Assembly (NCBI RefSeq): GCF_021390545.1
Contig: NZ_JAJUWR010000002.1
Span: 1 to 64,000, forward strand
Origin: Algoriphagus sp. AGSA1
GTDB taxonomy: Bacteria > Bacteroidota > Bacteroidia > Cytophagales > Cyclobacteriaceae
Length of the DNA stretch: 64,000 nucleotides
Reading direction: 5' to 3'
Shown in pieces: positions 35,923 to 45,188 of this stretch (positions within the stretch are counted from its first letter, which is position 1; each line of letters starts with the position of its first letter). Made by a program: the position numbers and the translations under genes. The notes beneath the pieces were generated by a model. The model did no database searches. It was not told the origin of the DNA and was given only the letters and a program-made list of their open reading frames with translations.

Positions 35923-38001
35923 TTAAATGATTCGATTGTCAGAATTTGGCTCCGGAATTGGATCTTTCAACGGGTCTGATGATTCAGAGCCTTCTTCATT
36001 GTCTTGAGAAGGCAATTCAGGTTCTTTTATCACCTCTTTTTTATTTGTGAAAGCTTGATAGGTGGTTTCCTTATCGAATGGTCTTTTACCTATCAGGCGT
36101 TCCAGATCGGCCTGAAAGAGAATTTCCTTTTCCAGAAGCTCCTTTGCCAAAATCTCCAACTCTTTCATGCGATGTGTGAGCAATTCCTTGGTTTTGTCAT
36201 AGGCCGATTGGATCAGCTTCCTAACCTCCTCATCGATCACTTCCGCAGTGGTTTCCGAATAAGGCTTGGTCATTTTGTAGCCATCTCCCTTGGAGTCATA
36301 GAAGGACACATTCCCGATTTTATCGTTCATTCCATATACAGAAACAATAGAGTAGGCCATCTTGGTGACACGCTCCAGGTCACTCAGTGCACCTGTGGAT
36401 ATTTTCTTGAAAATAATCTCTTCGGCAGCCCGGCCTCCTAAGGTCATGCACATCTCATCCATTAACTGTTCGGTCTGATATAGGAACTGCTCTTTGGGTA
36501 GGTACTGTGCATAGCCTAAAGCAGCCACTCCGCGAGGTACTATACTTACTTTCACCAAAGGATCAGCATGCTCCAGGAACCAGCCCGCTACCGCGTGACC
36601 TGCTTCGTGGAATGCAACGATTTTCTTTTCCTCAGGAGAAATAATCTTGTTTTTCTTTTCCAACCCACCAATCACCCGATCTACCGCATCTTGGAAATCC
36701 TGCATATCCACGGCTGTTTTATTACGTCTGGCAGCAATTAAGGCTGCTTCATTACAGACGTTTGCGATCTCCGCCCCTGCAAAGCCTGGAGTCTGGGCAG
36801 CGCATTTTTTAGGATCTACATCATCCGCCGTCTTGATCGGCTTCAGGTGGACCTTGAAAATCGCCTCACGACCGTTAATGTCTGGTTTGTCAATAGATAT
36901 CTGCCTGTCAAAACGTCCTGGCCTGAGCAATGCACTATCCAATACGTCCGGTCTATTGGTCGCCGCTACTACGATTACACCGGTGTCAGTTCCAAATCCA
37001 TCCATTTCCACTAGCAAGGAGTTGAGGGTGTTTTCTCTTTCGTCGTTGGATCCTGGCATCTGCCCTTTACCTCTCGATCTACCTATGGCATCGATCTCGT
37101 CTATAAAGATGATGCAGGGTGCTTTTTCTTTTGCCTGCTTGAATAAGTCACGGACACGAGCGGCTCCCACGCCAACAAACATTTCTACAAAATCAGATCC
37201 TGAAAGTGTGAAGAAAGGCACTCCGGCTTCTCCGGCTACTGCTTTGGCCAACAGGGTCTTACCTGTGCCCGGAGGGCCTACCAGCAAGGCACCTTTAGGT
37301 ATTTTGCCGCCCAGTTTGGTGAATTTTCCTGGGTTTTTAAGGAATTCAACTATTTCCTGGACTTCCTCTTTGGCCTCATCAAGTCCTGCCACATTGTCAA
37401 AGGTAATCTTGACCTTGTTTTCTGCATCAAAGAGCTGCGCTTTGGATTTCCCTACGTTGAATATCTGCCCGCCTGGGCCTGATGGGCCGGCCATGCGGCG
37501 CATCATAAACCAAAAGAGTACAAACAGTAGAATCAAAAAACCAAAGCTGCCAAAATAACTGCTCCAGTTTTCTTCTGTGGCTACCGATAATTCTATTCTG
37601 TCCTCCTGCGGAACCTGCTCTTTTAAAGCATCAAAATCATTGGCAAATTTATCTACAGAAGCTACCTGGAAGGAGTAGTGAGGCCCTTGAGGATTGAAAA
37701 AAGTGGAATTTGATTCAAGCTCTGTTTTATATTTCTCGGTGGACAGAGCCGTAGATTTCAATGTGACGTCCACTCGCTCCATGTTTTTTACCATGGTCAC
37801 CTTAGACACGTCCCCAGCCAGATACATGTCTTCAAATCTCTTTTGGGTAATATCCACTACGGCATTTCGGTTTTGAACATATGTGAGTCCAAGTAAAACC
37901 GCCACCGCAGCGATGATCAGCCAAAGTTGAAATTTGGGGAAATTGGGCTTTTGAGGTGTCTTAGGTACAAATTTTTTGTTTTTATTCGTAGTATCGCTCA
38001 T
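35923..38001 (-). CDS. ftsH: ATP-dependent zinc metalloprotease FtsH
   Basis: A 692-aa membrane protease of normal length. Membrane helices lie at about 24-42 and 150-168 with a small periplasmic domain between. The AAA+ domain has GPPGTGKT (about 243), [11 protein letters not shown] and a second region of homology around ATNRPDVLD. The M41 zinc site HEAGH is at about 463-467. It degrades membrane and short-lived cytoplasmic proteins. The tail is acidic and proline-rich, common in the phylum. It follows rsfS with a 64-base gap. Confidence 0.97.
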   Translation of the reverse strand: MSDTTNKNKKFVPKTPQKPNFPKFQLWLIIAAVAVLLGLTYVQNRNAVVDITQKRFEDMYLAGDVSKVTMVKNMERVDVTLKSTALSTEKYKTELESNSTFFNPQGPHYSFQVASVDKFANDFDALKEQVPQEDRIELSVATEENWSSYFGSFGFLILLFVLFWFMMRRMAGPSGPGGQIFNVGKSKAQLFDAENKVKITFDNVAGLDEAKEEVQEIVEFLKNPGKFTKLGGKIPKGALLVGPPGTGKTLLAKAVAGEAGVPFFTLSGSDFVEMFVGVGAARVRDLFKQAKEKAPCIIFIDEIDAIGRSRGKGQMPGSNDERENTLNSLLVEMDGFGTDTGVIVVAATNRPDVLDSALLRPGRFDRQISIDKPDINGREAIFKVHLKPIKTADDVDPKKCAAQTPGFAGAEIANVCNEAALIAARRNKTAVDMQDFQDAVDRVIGGLEKKNKIISPEEKKIVAFHEAGHAVAGWFLEHADPLVKVSIVPRGVAALGYAQYLPKEQFLYQTEQLMDEMCMTLGGRAAEEIIFKKISTGALSDLERVTKMAYSIVSVYGMNDKIGNVSFYDSKGDGYKMTKPYSETTAEVIDEEVRKLIQSAYDKTKELLTHRMKELEILAKELLEKEILFQADLERLIGKRPFDKETTYQAFTNKKEVIKEPELPSQDNEEGSESSDPLKDPIPEPNSDNRII

Positions 38002-38065
38002 TTCTTATTAGGGTAATTTCATAAACTTAACGTTAACGGAGAGTCAAAATGAAAGTTTGGTTTAT

Positions 38066-38422
38066 TTATCCAATTCTGGTGACTTTGGCATCTCCCCATA
38101 GGTCTTCCAATCCATAAAATGCTCTCCTATCTTTAAGGAAAATATGTGCTACAACGTTCACATAATCCACTAAAATCCACTGTCTGCCACTTTTCCCCTC
38201 ACTTTTCCATGGGTTCCCTTCTCCTGTTTTAATCACTTCCTCTTCTATTGAATCTGCGATGGCATCAAGTTGGGAATCCGAATTTCCTGAGCAAATAACA
38301 AAAAAATCCGTGACAGTGTTTTTTATATGTCGTAAATCCATCAAGACAATGTCTGAAGCTTTTTTTTCTTCCATTCCTTTGATGATTACTTTACTCAGCT
38401 CTTCTGCTGTCATATTATTCAT
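38066..38422 (-). CDS. rsfS: Ribosomal silencing factor RsfS
   Basis: A 118-aa protein with the full RsfS/DUF143 domain: DIVLMDLR, DFFVICSGNSDSQ, GRQWILVDYVNVVAHIF and FYGLEDLWGDA. It binds uL14 on the large subunit and blocks subunit joining when nutrients are scarce. It is divergent from birA across 54 bases. Confidence 0.95.
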   Translation of the reverse strand: MNNMTAEELSKVIIKGMEEKKASDIVLMDLRHIKNTVTDFFVICSGNSDSQLDAIADSIEEEVIKTGEGNPWKSEGKSGRQWILVDYVNVVAHIFLKDRRAFYGLEDLWGDAKVTRIG

Positions 38423-38476
38423 TTAATTTTGCATTGGGTAGGATAAAAATATCCATTTTCAGCGAATTCAAAATTT

Positions 38477-39235
38477 ATGTATAAAATTCTTGCCAACACG
38501 ATTTTTTTAGGGAAAGATGTACATTTTCTGCCAGAGTGTCATTCCACCAATGACAATGCGTTGCATCTGGTCAGGCTGGGACTGGCTCAGGAGGGCAGTG
38601 TCATCATCTGCCACAATCAGACCAAAGGGAAGGGGCAGCGGGGAAATGCGTGGGAGTCCGAAGCAGGACAAAATCTCACGTTTTCTTTGGTGCTGAGCCC
38701 GGGTTTTATGGATATTTCAGAGCAATTTTATCTAAATATGGCTGTTTCTAACAGTATTAGGAAGCTTCTTGTGGACTATTTGCCACATTTGGAAGTCAAA
38801 TGGCCCAATGACCTTATTGTTCCAGGGTTTGGGAAAATAGGGGGCATATTGATTGAAAATATGTTTTCAGGAAAAGAATGGGAATATTCCATAGTGGGAG
38901 TGGGCATCAATATAAATCAACTTCATTTTGGCAGCAACAATGCCGCATCCCTTCATTCCATCACCGGAAGTCGGTTTGACCTGAAAGAGTTGTTTCGGTT
39001 GTTGGTCACACAGATGGAGCTGGGGTACATACAGCTGAAAAAAAGAAAGTTTGATGAAATTAAATCGGAATACCTCCATTCCTTGTACAGAAGGGATCGT
39101 TGGGATTCTTATTTAGCCAAAGGAGAACAATTTTCGGGGAAGATTGTTGGTGTCACAAGGGAAGGAAAGCTTGAAATGGAATTGGCAAATGGAGAAAACG
39201 TTACTTTCGGGATGAAAGAGGTGGCTTTTCTCTAA
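38477..39235 (+). CDS. birA: Biotin--[acetyl-CoA-carboxylase] ligase, catalytic only
   Basis: A 252-aa enzyme. The biotinyl-AMP motif appears as GKGQRGN (about 53-59), with VKWPNDL and GKIGGILIE following. It has no N-terminal helix-turn-helix, so it is a monofunctional ligase and not a repressor. It attaches biotin to carboxylase carrier proteins. A TAATTTTG box at 38424-38431 may be its -7 element. Confidence 0.95.
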   Translation: MYKILANTIFLGKDVHFLPECHSTNDNALHLVRLGLAQEGSVIICHNQTKGKGQRGNAWESEAGQNLTFSLVLSPGFMDISEQFYLNMAVSNSIRKLLVDYLPHLEVKWPNDLIVPGFGKIGGILIENMFSGKEWEYSIVGVGININQLHFGSNNAASLHSITGSRFDLKELFRLLVTQMELGYIQLKKRKFDEIKSEYLHSLYRRDRWDSYLAKGEQFSGKIVGVTREGKLEMELANGENVTFGMKEVAFL

Positions 39236-39244
39236 CAGGGCCAG

Positions 39245-39276
39245 TTTTAAATTCCAAACTTTATGCGGTACCTTTG
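39245..39276 (+). promoter_or_regulatory. Putative ahcY promoter
   Basis: TACCTTTG at 39269-39276 fits TAnnTTTG, with TTTT at 39245-39248 20 bases upstream as a weak -33 element. The leader to the ATG at 39318 would be about 35 bases. Confidence 0.5.
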
Positions 39277-39317
39277 CACAAGTTTTTAGTGAAATCAATA
39301 CGTTAACTATCAATATT

Positions 39318-40637
39318 ATGTCAGAAACTAAATCTGAGAAATTTATTCAATACAAGGTAAAAGATATATCCTTGGCAGAATGGGGTAGAAAAGAAATCAA
39401 ACTGGCTGAAGCTGAAATGCCAGGCTTGATGGCTCTAAGAGAAGAGTATGGGGCATCTCAGCCGCTTAAAGGTGCAAGAATCGCAGGATGTCTTCACATG
39501 ACTATACAGACTGCCGTTTTGATCGAAACTTTGGTCGCTTTAGGTGCAGAGGTTACCTGGTCATCTTGTAATATTTTTTCTACCCAGGATCATGCTGCCG
39601 CTGCCATAGCCGCGGCCGGTATATCAGTGTATGCCTGGAAGGGATTGAATGAGCAGGATTTTGACTGGTGTATAGAACAGACCTTGTTTTTCGGGGAAGA
39701 CCGTAAGCCTTTGAATATGATCTTGGATGATGGAGGTGACCTCACCAATATGGTTTTGGATCAATATCCGGAATTGGTCGCCGGGATCAAAGGTCTGTCG
39801 GAAGAGACTACAACAGGTGTTCACAGACTTTATGAAAGAATGAAAAACGGTACTCTTCCAATGCCTGCGATTAATGTGAATGATTCGGTGACGAAGTCAA
39901 AATTCGATAATAAATACGGGTGTAAGGAATCATTGGTAGATGCTATCAGAAGAGCCACTGACGTAATGATGGCCGGTAAAGTGGCTGTGGTAGGCGGATA
40001 TGGGGATGTAGGTAAAGGCTCGGCTGCCTCATTGCGAGGTGCTGGTGCCAGGGTAATCGTCACAGAAATCGATCCTATCTGTGCCTTGCAGGCTGCAATG
40101 GATGGCTATGCAGTGAAGAAAATGACTGATGCAGTGAAGGAGGCAGATATAGTAGTGACAGCTACCGGTAATAAAAACATCATCACTGAGGAGCATTTCA
40201 AGTCTATGAGAGACAAAACCATTGTTTGTAACATTGGGCACTTCGATAATGAAATCGATATGGCTTGGCTAAATGGTACTTATGGCAATACTAAAGTTGA
40301 GATCAAGCCTCAAGTGGATCTTTACAATATAGAAGGGAACGAGATCATCGTGTTGGCTGAAGGCCGGCTGGTGAATTTGGGCTGTGCCACGGGTCATCCA
40401 TCTTTTGTGATGTCCAACTCATTCACCAATCAGACTTTGGCGCAACTAGAGCTATGGAACAATACTGACCAGTACCAACCGGGAGTGTATGTTTTGCCAA
40501 AGCACTTGGACGAGAAAGTTGCGGCTTTGCACTTAGCCAAACTGGGTGTGGAACTGGAAGTGTTGTCCCAGGATCAAGCTGAGTACATAGGAGTAACTGT
40601 TGAAGGTCCTTTCAAGCCTGATTATTACAGATATTGA
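39318..40637 (+). CDS. ahcY: Adenosylhomocysteinase
   Basis: A 439-aa enzyme of bacterial length. [42 protein letters not shown] (catalytic lysine region), the NAD loop GYGDVGKG (about 227-234), and the C-terminal KPDYYRY are all present. It hydrolyses S-adenosylhomocysteine to adenosine and homocysteine, keeping methyltransferases active. It appears monocistronic, with its own promoter motif and a strong terminator. Confidence 0.98.
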   Translation: MSETKSEKFIQYKVKDISLAEWGRKEIKLAEAEMPGLMALREEYGASQPLKGARIAGCLHMTIQTAVLIETLVALGAEVTWSSCNIFSTQDHAAAAIAAAGISVYAWKGLNEQDFDWCIEQTLFFGEDRKPLNMILDDGGDLTNMVLDQYPELVAGIKGLSEETTTGVHRLYERMKNGTLPMPAINVNDSVTKSKFDNKYGCKESLVDAIRRATDVMMAGKVAVVGGYGDVGKGSAASLRGAGARVIVTEIDPICALQAAMDGYAVKKMTDAVKEADIVVTATGNKNIITEEHFKSMRDKTIVCNIGHFDNEIDMAWLNGTYGNTKVEIKPQVDLYNIEGNEIIVLAEGRLVNLGCATGHPSFVMSNSFTNQTLAQLELWNNTDQYQPGVYVLPKHLDEKVAALHLAKLGVELEVLSQDQAEYIGVTVEGPFKPDYYRY

Positions 40638-40652
40638 TGATTTAATCCAGAG

Positions 40653-40678
40653 AGCCCCGGTGACCCCGGGGCTTTTTT
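40653..40678 (+). terminator. Rho-independent terminator after ahcY
   Basis: AGCCCCGG and CCGGGGCT form an 8-base-pair stem around a 5-base loop, followed by a run of six T. It lies 16 bases past the stop. Confidence 0.92.
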
Positions 40679-40759
40679 GTTTATGGGTTATTTTCCCAAA
40701 ACCACTGTGGCAAAACAGAGGGATTTAACTGAACTTTCACTTGCTGGGAACCTGTCAGT

Positions 40760-41626
40760 TTATTCCTCAGAAGGATTTAATAATAATTGTTTGCCATCAG
40801 GCAAAGTAGCGATCGCGGTGACCTGGCATGCCTCTGGTAGTTGTTCATATTGTACTGAGTATGTGACATGGGAAGTCCCCCCTCGAGATACTGTCCAGCT
40901 TTCTTTTGCTATGGAGGGGAGGATTTCATTTTGTCCATAACATTCTGCCGAATGGGTGACAGGGGTGTCCATACTGATTTCGAAATCCCGTCCTACGGCA
41001 TTTACACCGGAAATTCTACCGCTAGAAGAGAGACTAGTCAATTTAGGACGGTGTGCTGCACTGTCTGATGAAAGTGAATCAGCAGCTAGTGAATCGATGA
41101 CTATTGATTTTGTATGTAGGAATTTTCCTGAAAATTCGGTGCTTAAGCCATTTTCAGTCCTTTCGACCAGGTCTGTGAATTCTTCAGAAACGTGAATGGA
41201 ATCTGTATTCGAAAAATATCGGATACCGTCCAGGGATCTGGCATCGAACTTATAATCGACATATTCCATGGACCATTTTTTATCAGAATACTGATTGGTT
41301 GTATCGTATTTGATAATCAACTTTCCGCTTCTGGTGTAGCTTCCAGATTGCGTACATTCCACGCCTGATACGAAATCCAGGATAACTTCTTTTGTCATAC
41401 TGTCCAATATGATATCAGGGCAGCTAGGCAATCCCAAAGAGTCCATTTCCATATAGTCCTCCCACTGCAGCATCGCAAAATACAGGCTCTCATTCCAATC
41501 CTGCGAAATGCCGAACAACTGCCCCGCTTCCGCGGGAAGATCTGTATGGATTACTTTCTCTTCATCTTCCTTACAGCTAACTAAGAGCGGTATCAGACAA
41601 ATAAGCGGGAAAATTAATTTTCTCAT
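40760..41626 (-). CDS. Hypothetical lipoprotein
   Basis: A 288-aa protein with a lipoprotein signal peptide ending LLVSC (Cys 18), followed by acidic KEDEEK. The rest is beta-rich with many aspartates and serines and fits no family I recognise. It is convergent with ahcY and divergent from the SDR gene. The lipid anchor places it in the cell envelope. Confidence 0.75.
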   Translation of the reverse strand: MRKLIFPLICLIPLLVSCKEDEEKVIHTDLPAEAGQLFGISQDWNESLYFAMLQWEDYMEMDSLGLPSCPDIILDSMTKEVILDFVSGVECTQSGSYTRSGKLIIKYDTTNQYSDKKWSMEYVDYKFDARSLDGIRYFSNTDSIHVSEEFTDLVERTENGLSTEFSGKFLHTKSIVIDSLAADSLSSDSAAHRPKLTSLSSSGRISGVNAVGRDFEISMDTPVTHSAECYGQNEILPSIAKESWTVSRGGTSHVTYSVQYEQLPEACQVTAIATLPDGKQLLLNPSEE

Positions 41627-41721
41627 GGGTGACTGTTAAAAATTAAAGTTGGTTGTCTTTGCTTACTTCAATTACCAAGCCGAAATCCTTATCTTAGAGA
41701 TCTACGATAAACCACAAATTT

Positions 41722-42594
41722 ATGATTTTAGCGGAAGGAATGCTTAAACCTGGTGCGCTCAAAGGGAAAAATATATTAATAACCGGAGGTGGGACAGGAC
41801 TTGGGAGATCAATGGGAGTGTATTTTTTGCAATTGGGAGCTAACTTGGTGATTACTTCCCGCAAGCTGGATGTGCTGGAAGAAACAGCCAGGAAAATGAT
41901 GGATGAAAATGGCGGAAGTGTAATTCCATTGCTATGTGATGTAAGGGAGATCGATGAGGTGGAGGCTATGTGGAAAGCTGCAATAGATCGGCTGGGACAA
42001 ATCCATGTCGTTTTGAACAATGCCGCCGGAAATTTCATAAGTCCCACCGAACGTCTTTCTACAAATGCCTTCAACACCATTTTGGATATTGTGCTGAAGG
42101 GGACATCACATGTCACCCTTACTGCAGGCAAGTATTGGATAGCACAAAAACAGCCTGGTATATTTCTGAATATTGTAACTACTTATGCTTGGACAGGATC
42201 GGGCTACGTGGTGCCTTCTGCTGCCGCCAAAGCGGGAGTACTGGCGATGACCCGCTCCTTGGCTGTGGAATGGGCTAAATACGGTATCCGATCTAATGCC
42301 ATAGCTCCAGGACCATTCCCGACCGAAGGAGCCTGGAGCAGATTGTTGCCCGGCGAAATGGCCGAAAAATTTGATCCAGCTAAAAAAGTGCCAGTCGGAA
42401 GAGTGGGAGAGCACCAGGAGCTGGCAAACCTAGCCGCTTATCTAGTGTCGGATTATTCATCCTTTGTCAATGGTGAAGTAATGACCATAGATGGTGGAGA
42501 GTGGCTAAAAGGGGCAGGTGAGTTCAATAACCTGGATCAGATCCCGGGAACGATGTGGGATATGATGGAAGCCTCAAGAGGAAAAAAAGCTTGA
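41722..42594 (+). CDS. SDR-family oxidoreductase, 2,4-dienoyl-CoA-reductase-like
   Basis: A 290-aa short-chain dehydrogenase. The cofactor loop is TGGGTGLG (about 20-27), and NNAAGNF is at about 105. The usual catalytic Tyr is replaced by Ser in SAAAK (Ser166, Lys170), within TTYAWTGSGYVVPSAAAK, the pattern of the DECR/peroxisomal dienoyl-CoA reductase branch. It probably reduces 2,4-dienoyl-CoA with NADPH during breakdown of unsaturated fatty acids. It stands alone here. Confidence 0.85.
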   Translation: MILAEGMLKPGALKGKNILITGGGTGLGRSMGVYFLQLGANLVITSRKLDVLEETARKMMDENGGSVIPLLCDVREIDEVEAMWKAAIDRLGQIHVVLNNAAGNFISPTERLSTNAFNTILDIVLKGTSHVTLTAGKYWIAQKQPGIFLNIVTTYAWTGSGYVVPSAAAKAGVLAMTRSLAVEWAKYGIRSNAIAPGPFPTEGAWSRLLPGEMAEKFDPAKKVPVGRVGEHQELANLAAYLVSDYSSFVNGEVMTIDGGEWLKGAGEFNNLDQIPGTMWDMMEASRGKKA

Positions 42595-42689
42595 GCCCCA
42601 AAGTGGCTTGGAGCTACCTGAAAGCTAAGTGGAAAATGAGAGATCTATAGACAGGGTGTTTGGGTGTTGGTGTTAATTGAGCAGTAGTG

Positions 42690-43751
42690 TTATTCCGTTT
42701 CTCCCCCACTTATCAAATTGTTTTCAATGGATTTGTTTTTCTGAACAGATTCTTTGATACTTTTCCTGAGCGATTGGTCCAATAGCATGGTTTCATTCTT
42801 AATTAATCGCAACAGCCGCTTGGATTCATCATTTTGCGGTTCGTTATCCATGATTTCCAGTATGCCCAGAATATTGGCTACTCTGGCTCTCAGTGTATGG
42901 GACTGCTCAAAGGCAAGTTCTTTTAGAAAGTAATGATGTTCTTTTAACCATGTTTCTTGTTTTTTTCGGTCTGATATATCCAGAATACATCCCAGTACTT
43001 TAGTGGGATGTCCTGTGGCCGCCCATTCTATTGTTTTACCAAATCCCAGAGCCCAGATAGTTTGGTTATTCTTTTGATTTATCCTAAACTCTTTTTTGAA
43101 GGGAAGATTTCCTGTGGCCTTAAAATGGCTTCTTAGATCTCGTATGAGGTAGGGGAAATCATCCGCATGGATATGTTTCTGCCAGGATATCGGGGTAGCT
43201 CCTGCAAGTTCATCTTGGGTGTAGCCGAGCATTTGTCCTAAGCCTTGGCTTATTTTATCCCCTTTTTTGGTCAGGTCAAATTCCCAAAAACCAAGTAGTT
43301 TATTTTCCAATATACTGTCGATGATTTCCTTCCCCTCCCTGGAAGTGCTATCAAAAAAATCACCTAGTCCCAGATTGTAGGGCGAGGACTGTGTGACTGG
43401 GTGGCCTATTCCCAGGCATGTCCCAAAGTCTTCAGTTATGAAGAAGAACTCCCATTTGGTGTCAACTAATTCACCTTGAGGGTGAACTATTTTTTGAAGA
43501 TTTACAGTGAAGGATTGATGGGAATTTTTCCAGGCCTTTAATCTCTGGCTTTCATACTTTCCCCAGTTGTCAGCTGCAAAACAATCGGCAAAAAAAATTG
43601 GCTTCTCTTTGCGGTCAAAGAAAGTAGGGAGGGGGCCTAAGCCAGAATCGGATGAGATGACCCGTCCAGATTTGTCCAATGTGATCTGAAGGAAATATTC
43701 AGATATAACTGCCAAGTGACTTAAGGACTGGATAGCATCAAAATAATTCAT
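42690..43751 (-). CDS. PAS-domain protein with HisKA-like helix but no ATPase domain
   Basis: A 353-aa cytoplasmic protein. A PAS-like domain (about 10-125), a clearer PAS_3 domain (about 150-268, GFWEFDLTKKGD to VLGCILDISDRKK), then a helical region (about 275-330) like the dimerisation/phosphoacceptor domain of histidine kinases (FEQSHTLRARVANILGILE). The protein ends without N, G1 or G2 boxes. It may be a truncated kinase, or a dimerising sensor that regulates other kinases. Confidence 0.75.
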   Translation of the reverse strand: MNYFDAIQSLSHLAVISEYFLQITLDKSGRVISSDSGLGPLPTFFDRKEKPIFFADCFAADNWGKYESQRLKAWKNSHQSFTVNLQKIVHPQGELVDTKWEFFFITEDFGTCLGIGHPVTQSSPYNLGLGDFFDSTSREGKEIIDSILENKLLGFWEFDLTKKGDKISQGLGQMLGYTQDELAGATPISWQKHIHADDFPYLIRDLRSHFKATGNLPFKKEFRINQKNNQTIWALGFGKTIEWAATGHPTKVLGCILDISDRKKQETWLKEHHYFLKELAFEQSHTLRARVANILGILEIMDNEPQNDESKRLLRLIKNETMLLDQSLRKSIKESVQKNKSIENNLISGGETE

Positions 43752-43873
43752 GATTCAAAGCTAGTAAAACTTGTCAATTAACCTTCAAATACATAAAAAA
43801 CTATTTGAAATACATAAAAAATTATTTTATAAATCAATCCTAGTTAAGATAAAGACAATAAAACAGTTGGTGT

Positions 43874-44431
43874 TTGAATATATTGTCCTCATCTCCCAGC
43901 CCTGCAAAGGCTACTCCCACAGACAGGGAAGCAGATACCCAGTGGCACCTGATATTCCTTCCATATATCAGAATTATTAGTTGGATCTTAGTACTATCAT
44001 TCTTTTACACAATTTTACTGGGGTCACTGTGGTATCCCTCGGGTTTCTTCATAGCTAGCCTTGCGACCACAGCTAACGTAGTTTCAGTGGAAGACCAACA
44101 GTGTCACTATGACCAGGGGACTATGAGGAGCCGGAGGAGGGCGACAGCCCCTTAAGTCGCAACTGTAAAAGTGAGCCCAAGTGATGTCCAGGCCGTGGAG
44201 GTAAACACAACGGTCAAAAATTATTACTAGGGTGGGACGCACAAAGGGAAAATGGTGAAATATACCGTTGTTCTTCCTCCGGGCAGGACTATTGTGGATA
44301 AGCTACCAGGAGGAACTATAATAGATGTGAAAGAGGAGATCAGACCTATGTGAAATATGGAGATGCCAACTGCCTACCACCTACGAAACAGCACAAGTGG
44401 AAGAAGGTGAATAGTATATGCAGATGAATAA
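43874..44431 (+). pseudogene. Decayed DUF6515-like secreted protein gene
   Basis: Joining frames recovers a protein tail of a family I recognise as DUF6515-like. GFFIASLATTANVVSV, then QQCHYDQG, then ATVKVSPSDVQAVEVN, an in-frame stop after NYY, YTVVLPPGRTIVDKLPGG, and after a frame shift TYVKYGDA and LPTTYETAQVEEGE; one more shift gives IVYADE and a stop at 44429-44431. At least three shifts or stops interrupt it, and a clean terminator follows at once. The 5' limit is uncertain. Such proteins are small secreted or envelope proteins of unknown role. Confidence 0.65.
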
Positions 44432-44464
44432 ACAATAAAGGCCGCAAATGCGGCCTTTATTGTT
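44431..44464. terminator. Perfect bidirectional terminator
   Basis: Two 16-base arms (AACAATAAAGGCCGCA and its exact complement) flank an AA centre, giving GC-rich stem tops with T-rich tails on both strands. It would end both the decayed gene on + and the DUF4494 gene on -. Confidence 0.9.
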
Positions 44465-44482
44465 ATTGACGGTGTTAACCCC

Positions 44483-44980
44483 CTATTCTTCATCTTGAGT
44501 GACTTCTGACACAGGTCTGAAATTGCCTTCCGGTAGTTGTTCAGCTACTTCGTCTTTTTCAAAAGGAAATACTTCCACAATTGGGCTTTCTACTATATCA
44601 GGAACCCTGAAACTTACGAGCATATTGCCTAAGCTTTCCTGAATCCTGTCGTAAGCTTCTTTGACATCACCGGCAGTGACAATCATATATTGGGTTACTT
44701 TCTTTTCTTTGCCGCTTTCCCCGTCAGCTACCATGTAAGATATTTTACATTTATGCCAGACATCTGCATCCTCATAAAAGAATACATCCACTATATTGCT
44801 CTTACTGATACCAGTCACCTGAAAATCACCCCGGATCTGGGAAGCAAGCCTATCATATAATATGGCTTCTGCTTCAGTAAAAGATACAGCATCCACTAGA
44901 TATTGCTCAGAGATATTCTTTAGTAAGCCCTGCTCGTTTTCTTTAGCGTATTTGACTTTGCACAAAAACCAAGTTCTCAT
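44483..44980 (-). CDS. DUF4494 protein
   Basis: A 165-aa protein matching the Bacteroidota-specific DUF4494 pattern: start RTWFLCKVKYAKENEQG, VSFTEAEA, DVFFYEDADVWHKCKISY, then an acidic tail. No signal peptide or membrane segment; the function is unknown to me. The gene is single with a terminator at its end and is divergent from the patatin gene. Confidence 0.85.
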   Translation of the reverse strand: MRTWFLCKVKYAKENEQGLLKNISEQYLVDAVSFTEAEAILYDRLASQIRGDFQVTGISKSNIVDVFFYEDADVWHKCKISYMVADGESGKEKKVTQYMIVTAGDVKEAYDRIQESLGNMLVSFRVPDIVESPIVEVFPFEKDEVAEQLPEGNFRPVSEVTQDEE

Positions 44981-45188
44981 AATTCTTTCTGTTTGAGCCT
45001 CGAAGGTAAAATATATCCTGTTAAGGACAAGGCTATCTGTAGAAATAGCAATTGTACTTAGACCTTTAAGGGGATTAAGTATCTGACTTTCAATTGGAAT
45101 TATTTCAGGAACCTAAATAGTTCTTTGAGGAAAATAAAAGTTTGGGTTGGGATACAGAAAAGAAGTAAATTATCCCAAAACCAAGTTC

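Noticed and set aside
41722..42594. Inactive SDR because the catalytic Tyr is Ser
   Set aside because: This substitution is normal in the dienoyl-CoA reductase branch.
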